Assembly (NCBI GenBank): GCA_965199285.1
Contig: OZ240687.1
Span: 930,001 to 994,000, forward strand
From: CBDDGJ01 sp965199285
Lineage (GTDB): Bacteria > Pseudomonadota > Alphaproteobacteria > RS24
Reading direction: 5' to 3'
Length of the DNA: 64,000 nucleotides
Part shown: one piece after another, positions 23,696 through 33,519 of the stretch
Position numbering within the stretch: position 1 is the first letter of the stretch
How the letters are laid out: each line of letters opens with the position of its first letter
The notes under the pieces: model-generated
What the model was told of the DNA's origin: nothing
Database searches by the model: none
The model's input: the letters and a program-made list of their open reading frames with translations, nothing else
Translations under genes and position numbers: made by a program

Positions 23696-24538
23696 ATGTC
23701 GATACAAGCAAGGGTAAAGCGCATCACGATTCCGGACATTCGGGCGCGCAAACATAACACGCCGATTGTGTGTTTGACATCTTATCATGCCCATACCGCA
23801 CGGTTGATTGACCCTTATGTCGATCTCTTATTGGTGGGCGATAGTTTGGGCATGGTCATGTATGGGATGGAGAGCACTTTAGGGGTGACATTGGATATGA
23901 TGATCGCGCATGGGGCGGCGGTGGTGCGCGGCTCGGAGCGGGCGCTGATTGTCGTCGATATGCCATTTGGCACTTATGAAGAAAGCCCCGCCACTGCCTT
24001 TCACAATGCCGCCCGCGTGATTAAAGAAACCGGCTGTCAGGCGGTGAAGATTGAAGGCGGGGCGCGGATGGCGCCGAGCATCCGGCATTTAAGCGAATGC
24101 GGCATTCCGGTGATGGCGCATATTGGTCTTACCCCACAAAATGTAAATGTGATGGGCGGGTTTAAGACGCAAGGGCGGCGCAAATCTGATTGGGCGCGTT
24201 TGGAAGAAGATGCCCGCGCGGTTGCAGAAGCCGGTGCGTTTGCGGTTGTGCTGGAAGGAATGAGCGCGGCGCTTGCGGACAGAATTACAACCCAAATTGA
24301 GGTTCCAACGATAGGGATTGGTGCATCGGCAAATTGCGATGGGCAGATTTTGGTCACAGAAGATATGATGGGACTAAGCCCCAAAGTGCCGAAATTCGTC
24401 AAAGAATTTGCGAGCTTAGGCAGCCAATTTGCCGGCGCGGCGGAGGCTTATGCGATGGCGGTAAGAGAGCGCACCTTTCCGGCAGAAGAGCATTTATATA
24501 AGATGCTTGATACAGAAGACACAGCAAAAACGGAGTAG
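23696..24538 (+). CDS. panB: 3-methyl-2-oxobutanoate hydroxymethyltransferase
   Basis: A 280-residue PanB that makes ketopantoate from 2-oxoisovalerate and methylene-tetrahydrofolate, the first step of pantothenate synthesis. Conserved segments are CLTSYHAHTARLID, LLVGDSLGMVMYGMEST, VKIEGG and the HIGLTPQ motif. ATG 23696 follows GGAGAGG; the frame opens 66 bases earlier without homology. panC is not in the window. Confidence 0.95.
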   Translation: MSIQARVKRITIPDIRARKHNTPIVCLTSYHAHTARLIDPYVDLLLVGDSLGMVMYGMESTLGVTLDMMIAHGAAVVRGSERALIVVDMPFGTYEESPATAFHNAARVIKETGCQAVKIEGGARMAPSIRHLSECGIPVMAHIGLTPQNVNVMGGFKTQGRRKSDWARLEEDARAVAEAGAFAVVLEGMSAALADRITTQIEVPTIGIGASANCDGQILVTEDMMGLSPKVPKFVKEFASLGSQFAGAAEAYAMAVRERTFPAEEHLYKMLDTEDTAKTE

Positions 24539-24541
24539 ATT

Positions 24542-25246
24542 GTGGCAGAAGAAAATGATTTAATTTTCCGAGAAGTGAATGAAGATTTGCGGCGTGACCG
24601 TCTGCAAGCGTTCTGGCAGCAATACGGGCGCTATATTATCACTTTCACTATTTTGATTATTGTGATGGTTGGGGTTGTGTCGGTTTATCAGGCACGTGAA
24701 CGACAACTGGATGAAGCGGCTTCAGAAAAATATAATCAAATGCTCTCGCAATTAGACGCACGGCCATTGGACATACGCCTTATTTTAGAAGGGTTTATCG
24801 CCCAAGATCATCGCGGTTATAATGTTTTGGCGCAATTTTTATTGGCACAGCATTTAGCCGAAGCCGGCAAGCTAAAAGAGGCGGCGGCGCAGTTTAATCG
24901 CATTTCCGAAAATGGCGCGGTTCCATTGGGTTTACGCGAATTTGCCCGTCTGCAAGCGGCGATCGCGGTTTTGGAAGATGAATCGGTTGAGGCATTGCGG
25001 GCGCGCCTTCAGCCCTTATTGATGGACGGAAATAAGCTGGCACCTGCGGCACGGGAATTATTGGCGATCGCATTGATGACTGATGAGCAATATCTTGAAG
25101 CCCGCACCATATTATTGACACAGCTTGCTGACCCAGGCATTTCTCCCGCCACCCGCTTGCGGGCTGAAATATTGTCGCAAGATACGCAAGCCGCCTTAGG
25201 GCGCAAAGATGCTAAGGGCGCAGCAGAAGAGCAGAAAGAAAACTAA
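24542..25246 (+). CDS. YfgM-like TPR membrane protein
   Basis: A 234-residue protein with a short cytoplasmic N-terminus (LIFREVNEDLRRDRLQAFWQQYGRYI), one transmembrane helix (about 33-52) and a helical domain with TPR-like repeats. It matches the YfgM/DUF2133 layout, an ancillary chaperone of the SecYEG translocon. The start is GTG at 24542, three bases after the panB stop. It precedes bamB and der, the same order as yfgM-bamB-der in gammaproteobacteria. Confidence 0.85.
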   Translation: MAEENDLIFREVNEDLRRDRLQAFWQQYGRYIITFTILIIVMVGVVSVYQARERQLDEAASEKYNQMLSQLDARPLDIRLILEGFIAQDHRGYNVLAQFLLAQHLAEAGKLKEAAAQFNRISENGAVPLGLREFARLQAAIAVLEDESVEALRARLQPLLMDGNKLAPAARELLAIALMTDEQYLEARTILLTQLADPGISPATRLRAEILSQDTQAALGRKDAKGAAEEQKEN

Positions 25247-25249
25247 TTT

Positions 25250-26620
25250 ATGATACGATATTTTTCTTTTTTCATAACTCTGGCAGCGATTTTCTCTCTT
25301 GCCGCGTGTGGTGATAATGGTGAGAAACAGTCAAAAATTGTCGGTGAGCGGATTCCTGTTTTAAGTTATCAGACCGGTCTATATGTTGATACGACTTTGG
25401 CGGAGCAGCCGATCAATCTAGCACCAGCATTTTTAAATACAGCCTGGACGCAGCCGGGCGGATTTCCAACCCATGCCGCCTATCATTTATCGCTTTATGG
25501 CAATAGTGAATCTTTCAAAATTGATATGGTGGAAGGCAATCGAAGCGATGCACGGATTATCGCCTCTCCAATTTATGCCCAAGGGCGCGTTTATGCAGTC
25601 GGCGCGGCGCTGGATTTGGTGGCGGTGGATGGCGAAACAGGGGCGAGATTATGGGAGCAATCACTGCTCACAGATGAGCTGGTTAAAAATACAGGCTGGC
25701 GCAGCTGGATCGGGTTTAGCGAAAGCAAGGCCGATGTTAAAGATGGTTTTAGTGCCGGCATCGCCTATTATCGCGGCCGGATTTATGCGACCACAGGTTT
25801 TGGCGAACTTTTGGCAATTAACGCCGAAACCGGCATTATCGAGTGGCGGGTGAAGAATTTTGTACCCTTTTCTAACGCGCCGACCATTCGCGATGGGCGG
25901 GTTTTTGTGGTCTCACAAGATAGTCGCTTACAGGCTTTTGAAGCTGCAACCGGACGGCGTTTATGGGAGCATTTATCAATCACCGAGCCTGCTGATATTC
26001 TGTCTGCCACCAGCCCGGCAGTTAACCAGCAAGCGGTGATTGCCGGCTTTAGCTCGGGCGAGATTGTGTCTTTGCAAACTGTTAATGGTTCGGTGAATTG
26101 GAGCGATAGCCTATCCGCCAGCGCTTTACAGGTCACCCCGCTTTCAGAATTAAACAGCATTGTTGCGCGGCCCGTGATTGACCGCGATCGGGTCTATGCC
26201 ATCTCGCATGGCGGGCGGATGGCGGCGATTGATTTGCGCTCTGGCGAACGGATATGGACGGCCGATATTGCCTCCATCGAAACGCCATGGGTGACCAGTG
26301 ATTATGTTTTGGTGATGACAACAGATGCGCAGCTTGTCTGCATGTCACGCGCTTTGGGGAAAATTCGCTGGGTCACCCAATTAGAGCGTTATGTCGATGC
26401 GGAAGATAAGGAAGGCCACATCGCTTGGACGGGCCCAATTTTGGCAGGGCAGCAAATTATTACCGTATCCAATCAAGGCGCGATGGTGTTTGTGTCACCC
26501 TATACAGGCGAAATTGTCGAGCGGCGGGAATTGGGCGAGCCGGTGAGCCTCGCGCCGATTGTCGCAAATGGCGGGCTTTATATTCTTGATGATGACGGGC
26601 AGTTGCACGCATTTCGATGA
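25250..26620 (+). CDS. bamB: Outer membrane assembly lipoprotein BamB (PQQ-like beta-propeller)
   Basis: A 456-residue lipoprotein. The signal peptide ends in the lipobox LAAC (C20), and the mature part has repeated beta-propeller blades with VYAVGAALDLVAVDGETGARLWEQ-type motifs. BamB scaffolds BamA in outer membrane protein insertion. Its stop overlaps the der ATG (ATGA), so the two are translationally coupled. Confidence 0.9.
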   Translation: MIRYFSFFITLAAIFSLAACGDNGEKQSKIVGERIPVLSYQTGLYVDTTLAEQPINLAPAFLNTAWTQPGGFPTHAAYHLSLYGNSESFKIDMVEGNRSDARIIASPIYAQGRVYAVGAALDLVAVDGETGARLWEQSLLTDELVKNTGWRSWIGFSESKADVKDGFSAGIAYYRGRIYATTGFGELLAINAETGIIEWRVKNFVPFSNAPTIRDGRVFVVSQDSRLQAFEAATGRRLWEHLSITEPADILSATSPAVNQQAVIAGFSSGEIVSLQTVNGSVNWSDSLSASALQVTPLSELNSIVARPVIDRDRVYAISHGGRMAAIDLRSGERIWTADIASIETPWVTSDYVLVMTTDAQLVCMSRALGKIRWVTQLERYVDAEDKEGHIAWTGPILAGQQIITVSNQGAMVFVSPYTGEIVERRELGEPVSLAPIVANGGLYILDDDGQLHAFR

Positions 26621-28032
26621 TTGCTGATTTCACGATTGCCCTTATCGGCCGCCCTAATGTCGGTAAATCGACTCTATTTAACCGACTTGTTGGGCAGCGT
26701 CTGGCATTGGTTGATGACCAACCGGGTGTAACCCGTGACCGTCGCATCGGCGACGCCAAGCTTGGCGATTTGCAATTTCAAGTGATTGATACGGCTGGTC
26801 TCGAGCAAGCCGCCAAAGGCTCTCTGCAAGAGCGGATGACACAACAAACCGAACAAGCCCTGTATGACGCCGATATGGCGGTGATGATGATTGATGCCCG
26901 AAGCGGGGTTCTGCCGGATGATGTGTTTTTTGCCCGCCAGCTCCGCACATATAATATGCCGCTTATTTTGCTGGCAAATAAGGCAGAAGGGAAAGCCGCC
27001 CGCGCCACCATAGCCGAAGCCTATCAGCTTGGCTTAGGCGAACCGATTGCCTTTTCTGCCGAACATGGAGATGGCACGTCTGACCTTTATGATGCCATCA
27101 AACAAGCCATGCCTGTGTCGGAAACCGCAGACATATATGATGATGAAGCGGATATGGATGCGGCGGCGTTTGACCCCGAAACCGCGTTTGTCGATGATTA
27201 TGACAAGCCCTTGCGGGTGGCGATTTTAGGCCGTCCCAATGCCGGTAAATCGACTTTGATTAATCATCTGATTGGTGAAGAGCGGCTTTTGACAGGGGCG
27301 GAGGCAGGCATTACCCGCGATAGTATTCGTGTTGCGTTCCGCTGGCAGGGCGATGGTGCGCCGCCGCAAGGGCGCGATATTAGCTTATGGGATACGGCGG
27401 GGATGCGGCGCAAATCGCGGGTGCATGAGACGCTTGAAAAACTATCGGTTGCGGATGGATTGCGGGCGATAAAATTTTGCGAAGTCGCGATTTTGCTGAT
27501 TGATGCCACCAGCCCATTTGACAAGCAAGATGTGCAGCTGGCGCATATGATTGAGCGCGAAGGCCGCGCTTTGGTCATCGCCATTAATAAATGGGATTTG
27601 AAACTTGACCGCAAGCAGATTCATGAAACGATTGAAGATAAGCTGCTTTTTGCTCTGCCGCAGCTTAAAGGCGTGCCGATTGTGTTTCTGTCTGGCCTGA
27701 CAGGGGCGGGCGTTGATACATTATTTCCGGCCGTGCAAAAGCAATATGAATTATGGAATGCGCGGGTGGGAACCGCAAAGCTCAATCGCTGGCTGGAAGA
27801 GGCCACAATCAAACATCCGCCGCCTGCCGATAAAGGCCGCCCCGTGCGCTTGCGCTATATGACGCAAGCCAAAACCCGCCCGCCAAGTTTTGTGATTTTT
27901 TCCAGTCGTGCGGATGCCGTGCCCGCCTCTTATCAGCGTTATCTTGCCAATCAAATTCGCACTCATTTTGCGCTTGATGGTATCCCGTTACGCTTATTTA
28001 TCCGGAAAAATAAAAATCCATATGTATCATAA
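26617..28032 (+). CDS. der: Ribosome biogenesis GTPase Der (EngA)
   Basis: A 471-residue protein with tandem GTPase domains: GRPNVGKS near residue 9 with DTAGLE and NKAE, and GRPNAGKS near residue 205 with DTAGMRRKS and NKWDL. A KH-like C-terminal domain follows. An acidic linker (YDDEADMDAAAFDPETAFVDD) joins the domains. Der acts in 50S subunit maturation. Confidence 0.96.
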   Translation: MIADFTIALIGRPNVGKSTLFNRLVGQRLALVDDQPGVTRDRRIGDAKLGDLQFQVIDTAGLEQAAKGSLQERMTQQTEQALYDADMAVMMIDARSGVLPDDVFFARQLRTYNMPLILLANKAEGKAARATIAEAYQLGLGEPIAFSAEHGDGTSDLYDAIKQAMPVSETADIYDDEADMDAAAFDPETAFVDDYDKPLRVAILGRPNAGKSTLINHLIGEERLLTGAEAGITRDSIRVAFRWQGDGAPPQGRDISLWDTAGMRRKSRVHETLEKLSVADGLRAIKFCEVAILLIDATSPFDKQDVQLAHMIEREGRALVIAINKWDLKLDRKQIHETIEDKLLFALPQLKGVPIVFLSGLTGAGVDTLFPAVQKQYELWNARVGTAKLNRWLEEATIKHPPPADKGRPVRLRYMTQAKTRPPSFVIFSSRADAVPASYQRYLANQIRTHFALDGIPLRLFIRKNKNPYVS

Positions 28033-28109
28033 AAACAGGTTGAATTTTCTGGCGAATAAGAACATTGTTACCATTATTAAATGCAAGCCAGTTAAATGGA
28101 GCGCAAATT

Positions 28110-28661
28110 ATGGCATTTTTACATAGAAATATTAATCACCTTTATATCGTTTTAGCAGTTATTGTAACGCTATCTGTATCTCCTCTTTTAGCACAAGAAA
28201 GGGATGTGCAAACGTTTGACGATTGGGGAGCATCATGTGTGGAACGTGAGAATAACCGACCATGCGCGATGTTTCAAACCATCAATAATAGCGAGACAAA
28301 TGATCTTATCATGCGCGTCTCAATTTCACCGCTGGGACTTGCCGAAGCTGATATTGCGGCATTTCAAATTATCATAACCCCTGGCGTTTTCGTTAATGGT
28401 GGCTTAGTGATCGAAGTTGACAGCGAAGCCGTGACACCACAAAACATCGGTTTCACGCGCTGTAATGATGCTCTCTGCTTTATTGAGGGAACCGCAACCG
28501 GAGCGGAATTAGAGGCTTTCGCGAAAGGTGAAAATGCCCGTTTTGCAGTGCGCCAAAGCAATGGTCGTCCACGCGTGTTACCGATTTCTCTTAAGGGTTT
28601 TTCAGCTGCTTTGAAAAAAGTTAAAAGTGAAAATACACGCTGGGTAAAAAATAATAGCTAA
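28110..28661 (+). CDS. IalB family (invasion-associated locus B) exported protein
   Basis: A 183-residue protein with a signal peptide ending near PLLAQE, then FDDWGASCVERENNRPCAMFQ and a later CNDALCF pair; the DDWG..C motif and four cysteines define the family. IalB was named in Bartonella, but the family is widespread in free-living alphaproteobacteria with no settled function. ATG 28110 follows TGGAGCGCAAAT; the frame opens 45 bases earlier without homology. Confidence 0.88.
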   Translation: MAFLHRNINHLYIVLAVIVTLSVSPLLAQERDVQTFDDWGASCVERENNRPCAMFQTINNSETNDLIMRVSISPLGLAEADIAAFQIIITPGVFVNGGLVIEVDSEAVTPQNIGFTRCNDALCFIEGTATGAELEAFAKGENARFAVRQSNGRPRVLPISLKGFSAALKKVKSENTRWVKNNS

Positions 28662-28683
28662 TAGCTAGGGAAAAGAGCGTGAG

Positions 28684-29393
28684 GTGCGAAGACAAAATTC
28701 CATCCGAACATCTATATTAAGCCTTTGTATTTTTTTGATTATGGGTGGAACGGCGCTTCATGCATATGGCAAAGATATTGCCAGTGTTGATGAACCACAG
28801 GTAAGGCTTTATAAGGTCGGCACAAGGCAGCTGATTAGATTGCCACAATCGGGCTCACCTTATTTACATAAGCCGCCCCGCTCGCAAAATGAATTTGTTG
28901 CACAGCAGAGAGAAGAGCAGGGTTTTCCCGCTTCTTCCTTTGTTGCCGCATCTGCAAGCCAAGATTTAACACAGCCATTTGGGGCAGCGCCGCCTTTAGA
29001 TTTAACCCGTAAGGCAGATCTTCCACCAATTAGCGCGCCCCCCCAATATATCGCGCCAATACGCCGTCACAGAACCGTAATATCCCAACCATACCAGCCA
29101 TTCGTGGGAATGGGCAAAAATTCATCTATAAGGATATTGAAATTATCGGATCTTATATTTTTTCTATTGAAGAGCTAAAATTATTTTGGCCTTATCAGAA
29201 GGGTGACTTGGTCTTGGTTGAAAACGTGTTTGAATTTGCCCAGACGATAGAAGAAGCTTATAAAGTTGCTAGTTTGGATTATGTCGCTGCGCATATCCCT
29301 AAACAAAAGATTGCGAAAAATAATGGGCGGTTTACGATTCGGGTTTATGAAAATCCCGCAGAGCTACAAGGTGTACTTATGCAGGTAGAGTAA
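28684..29393 (+). pseudogene. Exported POTRA-domain protein, frameshifted and truncated remnant
   Basis: GTG 28684 begins a signal peptide (SILSLCIFLIMGGTALHAYG) and a proline-rich linker. The first frame then runs out at 29178. The +2 frame, open from 29034, continues from about 29118 as KFIYKDIEIIGSYIFSIEEL and ends TAA at 29393. Adding one base to the AAAAA run at 29116-29120 joins the two. The joined second part resembles the POTRA domain of ShlB/FhaC two-partner secretion pores, but the beta-barrel is missing. Its last 17 bp overlap the convergent histidine kinase gene. A complete short exported protein is less likely. Confidence 0.6.
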
Positions 29394-30711
29394 TTTGGCA
29401 GCGTAGCCCGCCAAGTTTAGATTGACAAAGCCGAATGTCACCGCCATGACTACGGGCAATATCGCGGGCGATTGATAGCCCCAATCCGGTACCGCCAATG
29501 CCAGTGCGGGCATCATCGAGCCGATAAAAGGGGCGAAAAACATCCTCATATTTTTCGGGCGGAATACCCGGACCATCATCATCAATCATGATTGTGACAA
29601 GATTTTCCTGCCCGTCAAAAAAGGCTGCCAGCACCACGCTTTGCGCATATATGCAGGCATTATTAATCAGATTCATAAGCAGCCGCGTATAGGCTTGCTG
29701 CTTAATAGGCGCGCTTTTGCTCACGCTTTGCTGGAGGCTTAGATTATGATTTGGCCAGCGTCGTTTGGCATCATAAAGCACCCGTTCCAGCAATTCATTA
29801 AGCGCAATATGTTCGGTTTTTTCGCCCGCATAGCCGCGTGCAAAATCAAGATAATCATCGAGCATATTTTCCATTTCACTGACATCGGATTTTAGCTCTT
29901 GTGTCTCTTCGCCTTGCGGTAATAATTCAAGTTGCAGCTTCAACCGCGTTAAGGGGGTACGCAAATCATGGCTCACGCCGGATAGCATGGTTGTGCGCTG
30001 TTCGAGATGGCGCTTAATCCGGTCATGCATTTCGATAAAATTTTCCGCCGCTTTGCGTACTTCCAACGCGCCGGATGGTTTGAAGTCCGGAATATCCTGC
30101 CCGCGCCCAAAACTTTCCGCCGCCACTGCCAATCGCTCAATCGGGCGAATTTGATTGCGCAAAAATGTGATCGAAATCAAAATCAAAAACATTGAAGCAA
30201 CCCCCATCCACAGCAAAAATATATGCGTGTTGGTGGCATAAACCCGCTCGCGCTGGGTTAATATCCGCATCACTTCACCCGGAAGCAAAATCCGAATATC
30301 AACATACTTCTCATATGTCACCGTATCGACCCAATAGGGGCGGCCGATTTTTTGCTCAATTTCATGCGAAATGGCCGATTGCAAGAGAGCCACAACCGGC
30401 GCTTTTGTCGGCGGCGGTAGATTCTCACCTGGTAAAAAGGCGATGCTCATATCAAAACTATCACTGGCAAGCTGGCTTAGTAATTCTTCATCAATGCCTT
30501 GTTCGCGCATCCGCAAATCAACCAGTGAGGAAATGTCATTGACCACCGCATTGGATAGTTTTTGGGTGACGCTATTCCAATGTCGTTCCATAAACAAAAA
30601 CGCCACCGCGATTTGCGCCAGCACCACCGGAATAATCACAATCAACATACTCCGCAAAAATAGCGCTTGCGGCATATATTGTTTGATCCATAAAAACGGG
30701 TGAGAGCGCAT
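29377..30711 (-). CDS. Sensor histidine kinase, EnvZ/OmpR-system type
   Basis: A 444-residue inner-membrane kinase. Two transmembrane helices (about 19-40 and 165-185) flank a periplasmic sensor domain, followed by a HAMP-like segment, the H-box VSHDLRTPLTRL (H248), the N-box NLINNACIYA, and the ATP-lid motifs DDDGPGIPPE and GGTGLGLSIA. The short HAMP-plus-H-box form matches EnvZ. It follows the response regulator by six bases and is surely its partner. Confidence 0.93.
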   Translation of the reverse strand: MRSHPFLWIKQYMPQALFLRSMLIVIIPVVLAQIAVAFLFMERHWNSVTQKLSNAVVNDISSLVDLRMREQGIDEELLSQLASDSFDMSIAFLPGENLPPPTKAPVVALLQSAISHEIEQKIGRPYWVDTVTYEKYVDIRILLPGEVMRILTQRERVYATNTHIFLLWMGVASMFLILISITFLRNQIRPIERLAVAAESFGRGQDIPDFKPSGALEVRKAAENFIEMHDRIKRHLEQRTTMLSGVSHDLRTPLTRLKLQLELLPQGEETQELKSDVSEMENMLDDYLDFARGYAGEKTEHIALNELLERVLYDAKRRWPNHNLSLQQSVSKSAPIKQQAYTRLLMNLINNACIYAQSVVLAAFFDGQENLVTIMIDDDGPGIPPEKYEDVFRPFYRLDDARTGIGGTGLGLSIARDIARSHGGDIRLCQSKLGGLRCQITLPA

Positions 30712-30717
30712 GATCGG

Positions 30718-31422
30718 TTAATCCGTTCGTAATATATAGCCTGATCCGCGCACGGTTTGAATGTAAATCGGATCATGCGGGTTGTCTTCAACTTTGCGGC
30801 GCAACCGATTCATTTGCACATCGACAGCGCGCGGCGATACATTGTGACGCTCAAAAAACTCATCCCGCGTAATCGCGCGACCGGGATGAATGGCGAGTTT
30901 ACGCAGCACATCAATCTCGCGGGTTGTCAGGGAAATGCGCGCACCATTGCGGGTTAATTCGCCGCGCTCCAGATGAAAATGAAACGCGCCAAACCGCACC
31001 TCTTCAACCGTTTCTGTCGGCGCGCTTCGTTCCATCTGGACGCGCCGCAATATATTATTAATCCGCAATAATAATTCCTGCGGGTCAAATGGTTTGGTGA
31101 GATAATCATCCGCCCCCATGCCAAGCCCTTTAATCCGGTCTTCGGTTTCAGATTTTGCCGTGAGCAATAAAATCGGAACATTGTTCTGGCGGTTGCGCAA
31201 TTTTTCGGTAAATTCCAGCCCCGTCACTTCTGGCATCATAATATCAAGCACTAAGAGGTCGAAAATCATTAAATTCATTTTATCTTGTGCTTGCATCGCA
31301 TCCGCCGCCGTACTCGCGCGAAAGCCATTTTCATGAAGATATTTTTGCAGCAAAGACCGAATCCGCCGGTCATCATCAATCACCAAAATATGCGGTGTCT
31401 CTTCATCGGGATAATTAACCAT
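30718..31422 (-). CDS. OmpR-family response regulator
   Basis: A 234-residue regulator with an N-terminal receiver (acidic pocket DDD, phospho-acceptor in VLDIMMPE, switch lysine in LTKPFDP) and a C-terminal winged helix ending VRGSGYIL. ATG 31422 follows AAGGAACGCGCGC; the frame extends 18 codons further without homology. It overlaps the marR 3' end by eight bases, so marR, the regulator and the kinase probably form one transcript. Confidence 0.94.
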   Translation of the reverse strand: MVNYPDEETPHILVIDDDRRIRSLLQKYLHENGFRASTAADAMQAQDKMNLMIFDLLVLDIMMPEVTGLEFTEKLRNRQNNVPILLLTAKSETEDRIKGLGMGADDYLTKPFDPQELLLRINNILRRVQMERSAPTETVEEVRFGAFHFHLERGELTRNGARISLTTREIDVLRKLAIHPGRAITRDEFFERHNVSPRAVDVQMNRLRRKVEDNPHDPIYIQTVRGSGYILRTD

Positions 31423-31936
31423 GCGCGCGTTCCTTAATGGTTTTGCCGATTTGTGGTTCGCGCCGCGCATTTTCAATCAGCGCATCAACCTGCGGGCGGG
31501 TTTGCGGGTTGATAATATGCCGCATAACCTGCTTCCAGATTTGAAATTGCTCTGCCCCTGTTTCCTGCAACACATCCGCAAATCTGTCTAATTGCGGGGT
31601 GATGAGTTTGTCATGCAGCGCGTGCCCCTTAGCGGTAAGCTGCAATAAGCGCTTGCGCCGATCATGCCTGCCAATATTCTGGGCAATATAATCTTGCTCG
31701 ATGAGGTCTTTTAGCACCCGCGCGAGGCTCTGTTTCGAGACATCCAATATATCCAATAGCTCAGCAATGCTTAAGCCCGGATTGCAGCCAACAAAATGCA
31801 AAACGCGATGATGCGCGCGGCCAAACCCATGCGCCGCCAAAATCTTATCAGGGTCGGCGATAAAATCGCGATAGGCAAAAAACATAAGCTCTAACGCATC
31901 CTTATAATGATCGATTTGTGGCACGGTTTTGGACAT
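31415..31936 (-). CDS. MarR family transcriptional regulator
   Basis: A 173-residue winged-helix protein: HHRVLHFVGCNPGLSIAELLDILDVSKQSLARVLKDLIEQDYIAQ followed by the wing NIGRHDRRKRLLQLTAKG, a typical MarR core. It heads the two-component operon and is divergent from ilvE. The 76-bp gap contains two TATAGCG repeats (about 31967 and 31986) that could be regulatory. Confidence 0.92.
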   Translation of the reverse strand: MSKTVPQIDHYKDALELMFFAYRDFIADPDKILAAHGFGRAHHRVLHFVGCNPGLSIAELLDILDVSKQSLARVLKDLIEQDYIAQNIGRHDRRKRLLQLTAKGHALHDKLITPQLDRFADVLQETGAEQFQIWKQVMRHIINPQTRPQVDALIENARREPQIGKTIKERAHG

Positions 31937-32012
31937 ATTAAAAATAGGACAGTGATGTTGATATATTATAGCGTCTCTGTTATCTCTATAGCGATAATAG
32001 GAGAGAAATTCA

Positions 32013-32885
32013 ATGTCTGTGTCATTTGATCAGATTGAAGGTTATATTTGGGTGAATGGTGAATTTGTCGACTGGCAAGATGCGAAAATTCATATTCTGA
32101 CGCATGGATTGCATTATGCCTCTTGCGTGTTTGAAGGCACGCGCGCTTATAATGGCGCGATTTTCCGCAATCATGAGCATAATCAGCGCTTGCATCGCTC
32201 GGCCGATATTTTGGGTTTTGAAATTCCCTATTCTGTTGATGAGATTAATAGAGCGTGCGAAGAAACGCTGGCGAAAAATAATCTGACCAATGGCTATTTG
32301 CGCCCGACCGCCTGGCGGGGCAGCGAGATGATGGGCGTTTCGGCGCAGAATAATCGCATTAACCTTGCGATTGCGGCGTGGGAATGGCCATCCTATTTCG
32401 ATCCGGAAGAGCGTAAAAAAGGCATTCGATTAGATTTGGCAAAATATCGCCGCCCCTCGCCCGAAACCGCACCATGCCTTGCCAAAGCGGCCGGGCTTTA
32501 TATGATTTGCACGCTCTCCAAACATGAGGCAGAGCGCAAAGGCTATGCGGATGCGATGATGCTGGATTATCGCGGGCAAATTGCCGAAGCCACTGGCGCC
32601 AATGTGTTTTTCATCAAAGACGGGGTTTTGCACACGCCGATTGCCGATTGCTTTTTGGACGGGATTACCCGCCGTACCGTGATTGAGCTTGCCCAAAAGC
32701 GCGGGATTGAGGTGATTGAACGGGTGATTATGCCAGACGAGATGGCAGAATTTAGCGAATGTTTTATCACCGGCACAGCGGCCGAAGTCACCGCTGTTTC
32801 TGAAATTGGCGGTTATCGCTTCACGCCAAGCGATATAACCTTTACCTTATCGGATGATTATCTAAAACTGGTTGGCGCATCATAA
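32013..32885 (+). CDS. ilvE: Branched-chain amino acid aminotransferase
   Basis: A 290-residue fold-type IV PLP aminotransferase interconverting branched-chain amino acids and their 2-oxo acids. It has HGLHYASCVFEGTRAY at the N-terminus, the PLP-lysine region CLAKAAGLYM, the DYRGQIAEATGANVFF motif and the GITRRTVIELA phosphate-binding segment. ATG 32013 follows AGGAGAGAAATTCA. Confidence 0.94.
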   Translation: MSVSFDQIEGYIWVNGEFVDWQDAKIHILTHGLHYASCVFEGTRAYNGAIFRNHEHNQRLHRSADILGFEIPYSVDEINRACEETLAKNNLTNGYLRPTAWRGSEMMGVSAQNNRINLAIAAWEWPSYFDPEERKKGIRLDLAKYRRPSPETAPCLAKAAGLYMICTLSKHEAERKGYADAMMLDYRGQIAEATGANVFFIKDGVLHTPIADCFLDGITRRTVIELAQKRGIEVIERVIMPDEMAEFSECFITGTAAEVTAVSEIGGYRFTPSDITFTLSDDYLKLVGAS

Positions 32886-32898
32886 AGGGAGAAACAGT

Positions 32899-33519
32899 AT
32901 GGGATTTTACGATAAACATATTTTGCCACGCGTGATAAATTGCGCATGCGGCACAAAACCAATCCTAAAGCAGCGTGAGAAAGTCGTGCCAGATTGCACC
33001 GGCACAGTGCTAGAGGTCGGGATGGGAACGGGAATTAATCTTCCCTTTTATGATCCGGCAAAAGTGGATTTGGTTTATGGGTTGGAACCGGCGGAGGATA
33101 TGCTCAAACGCGCCCGCCCGAAAGCCGCCGAGATGGATTTCCCGATAGAGTTTATTGATTTACCTGGTGAAGAGATACCGCTTGCCGATGCAAGCGTTGA
33201 CACTGTATTGCTCACTTTCACGCTGTGCACCATTCCCGATGCAATGACGGCGCTGGCGGGGATGCGGCGGGTGTTGAAGAAAAACGGCACGCTGATATTT
33301 TGCGAACATGGCCGCGCCCCCGATGCACAAGTGGCAAAATGGCAAGACCGACTAAACACAATATGGGGCAAATGTTTTGGCGGCTGCAATATTAATCGTG
33401 AAATTCCGAACCTCATTTCACAAGGCGGCTTTCAGATTAATAAGATGGATGAAATGTATCTGCCCAGCACCCCAAAAATTGCGGGCTATAATTATTGGGG
33501 CACAGCGACGCTTTCATAA
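32899..33519 (+). CDS. Class I SAM-dependent methyltransferase (METTL7-like)
   Basis: A 206-residue methyltransferase with the SAM motif VLEVGMGTGINLPFY near residue 40, followed by LEPAEDML and the motif VDTVLLTFTLCTIPDA. The overall pattern resembles small METTL7/UbiE-like methyltransferases. ATG 32899 follows AAAGGGAGAAACAGT. It follows ilvE by 13 bp. Its end overlaps the convergent toroid protein gene by 28 bp. Substrate unknown. Confidence 0.85.
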   Translation: MGFYDKHILPRVINCACGTKPILKQREKVVPDCTGTVLEVGMGTGINLPFYDPAKVDLVYGLEPAEDMLKRARPKAAEMDFPIEFIDLPGEEIPLADASVDTVLLTFTLCTIPDAMTALAGMRRVLKKNGTLIFCEHGRAPDAQVAKWQDRLNTIWGKCFGGCNINREIPNLISQGGFQINKMDEMYLPSTPKIAGYNYWGTATLS

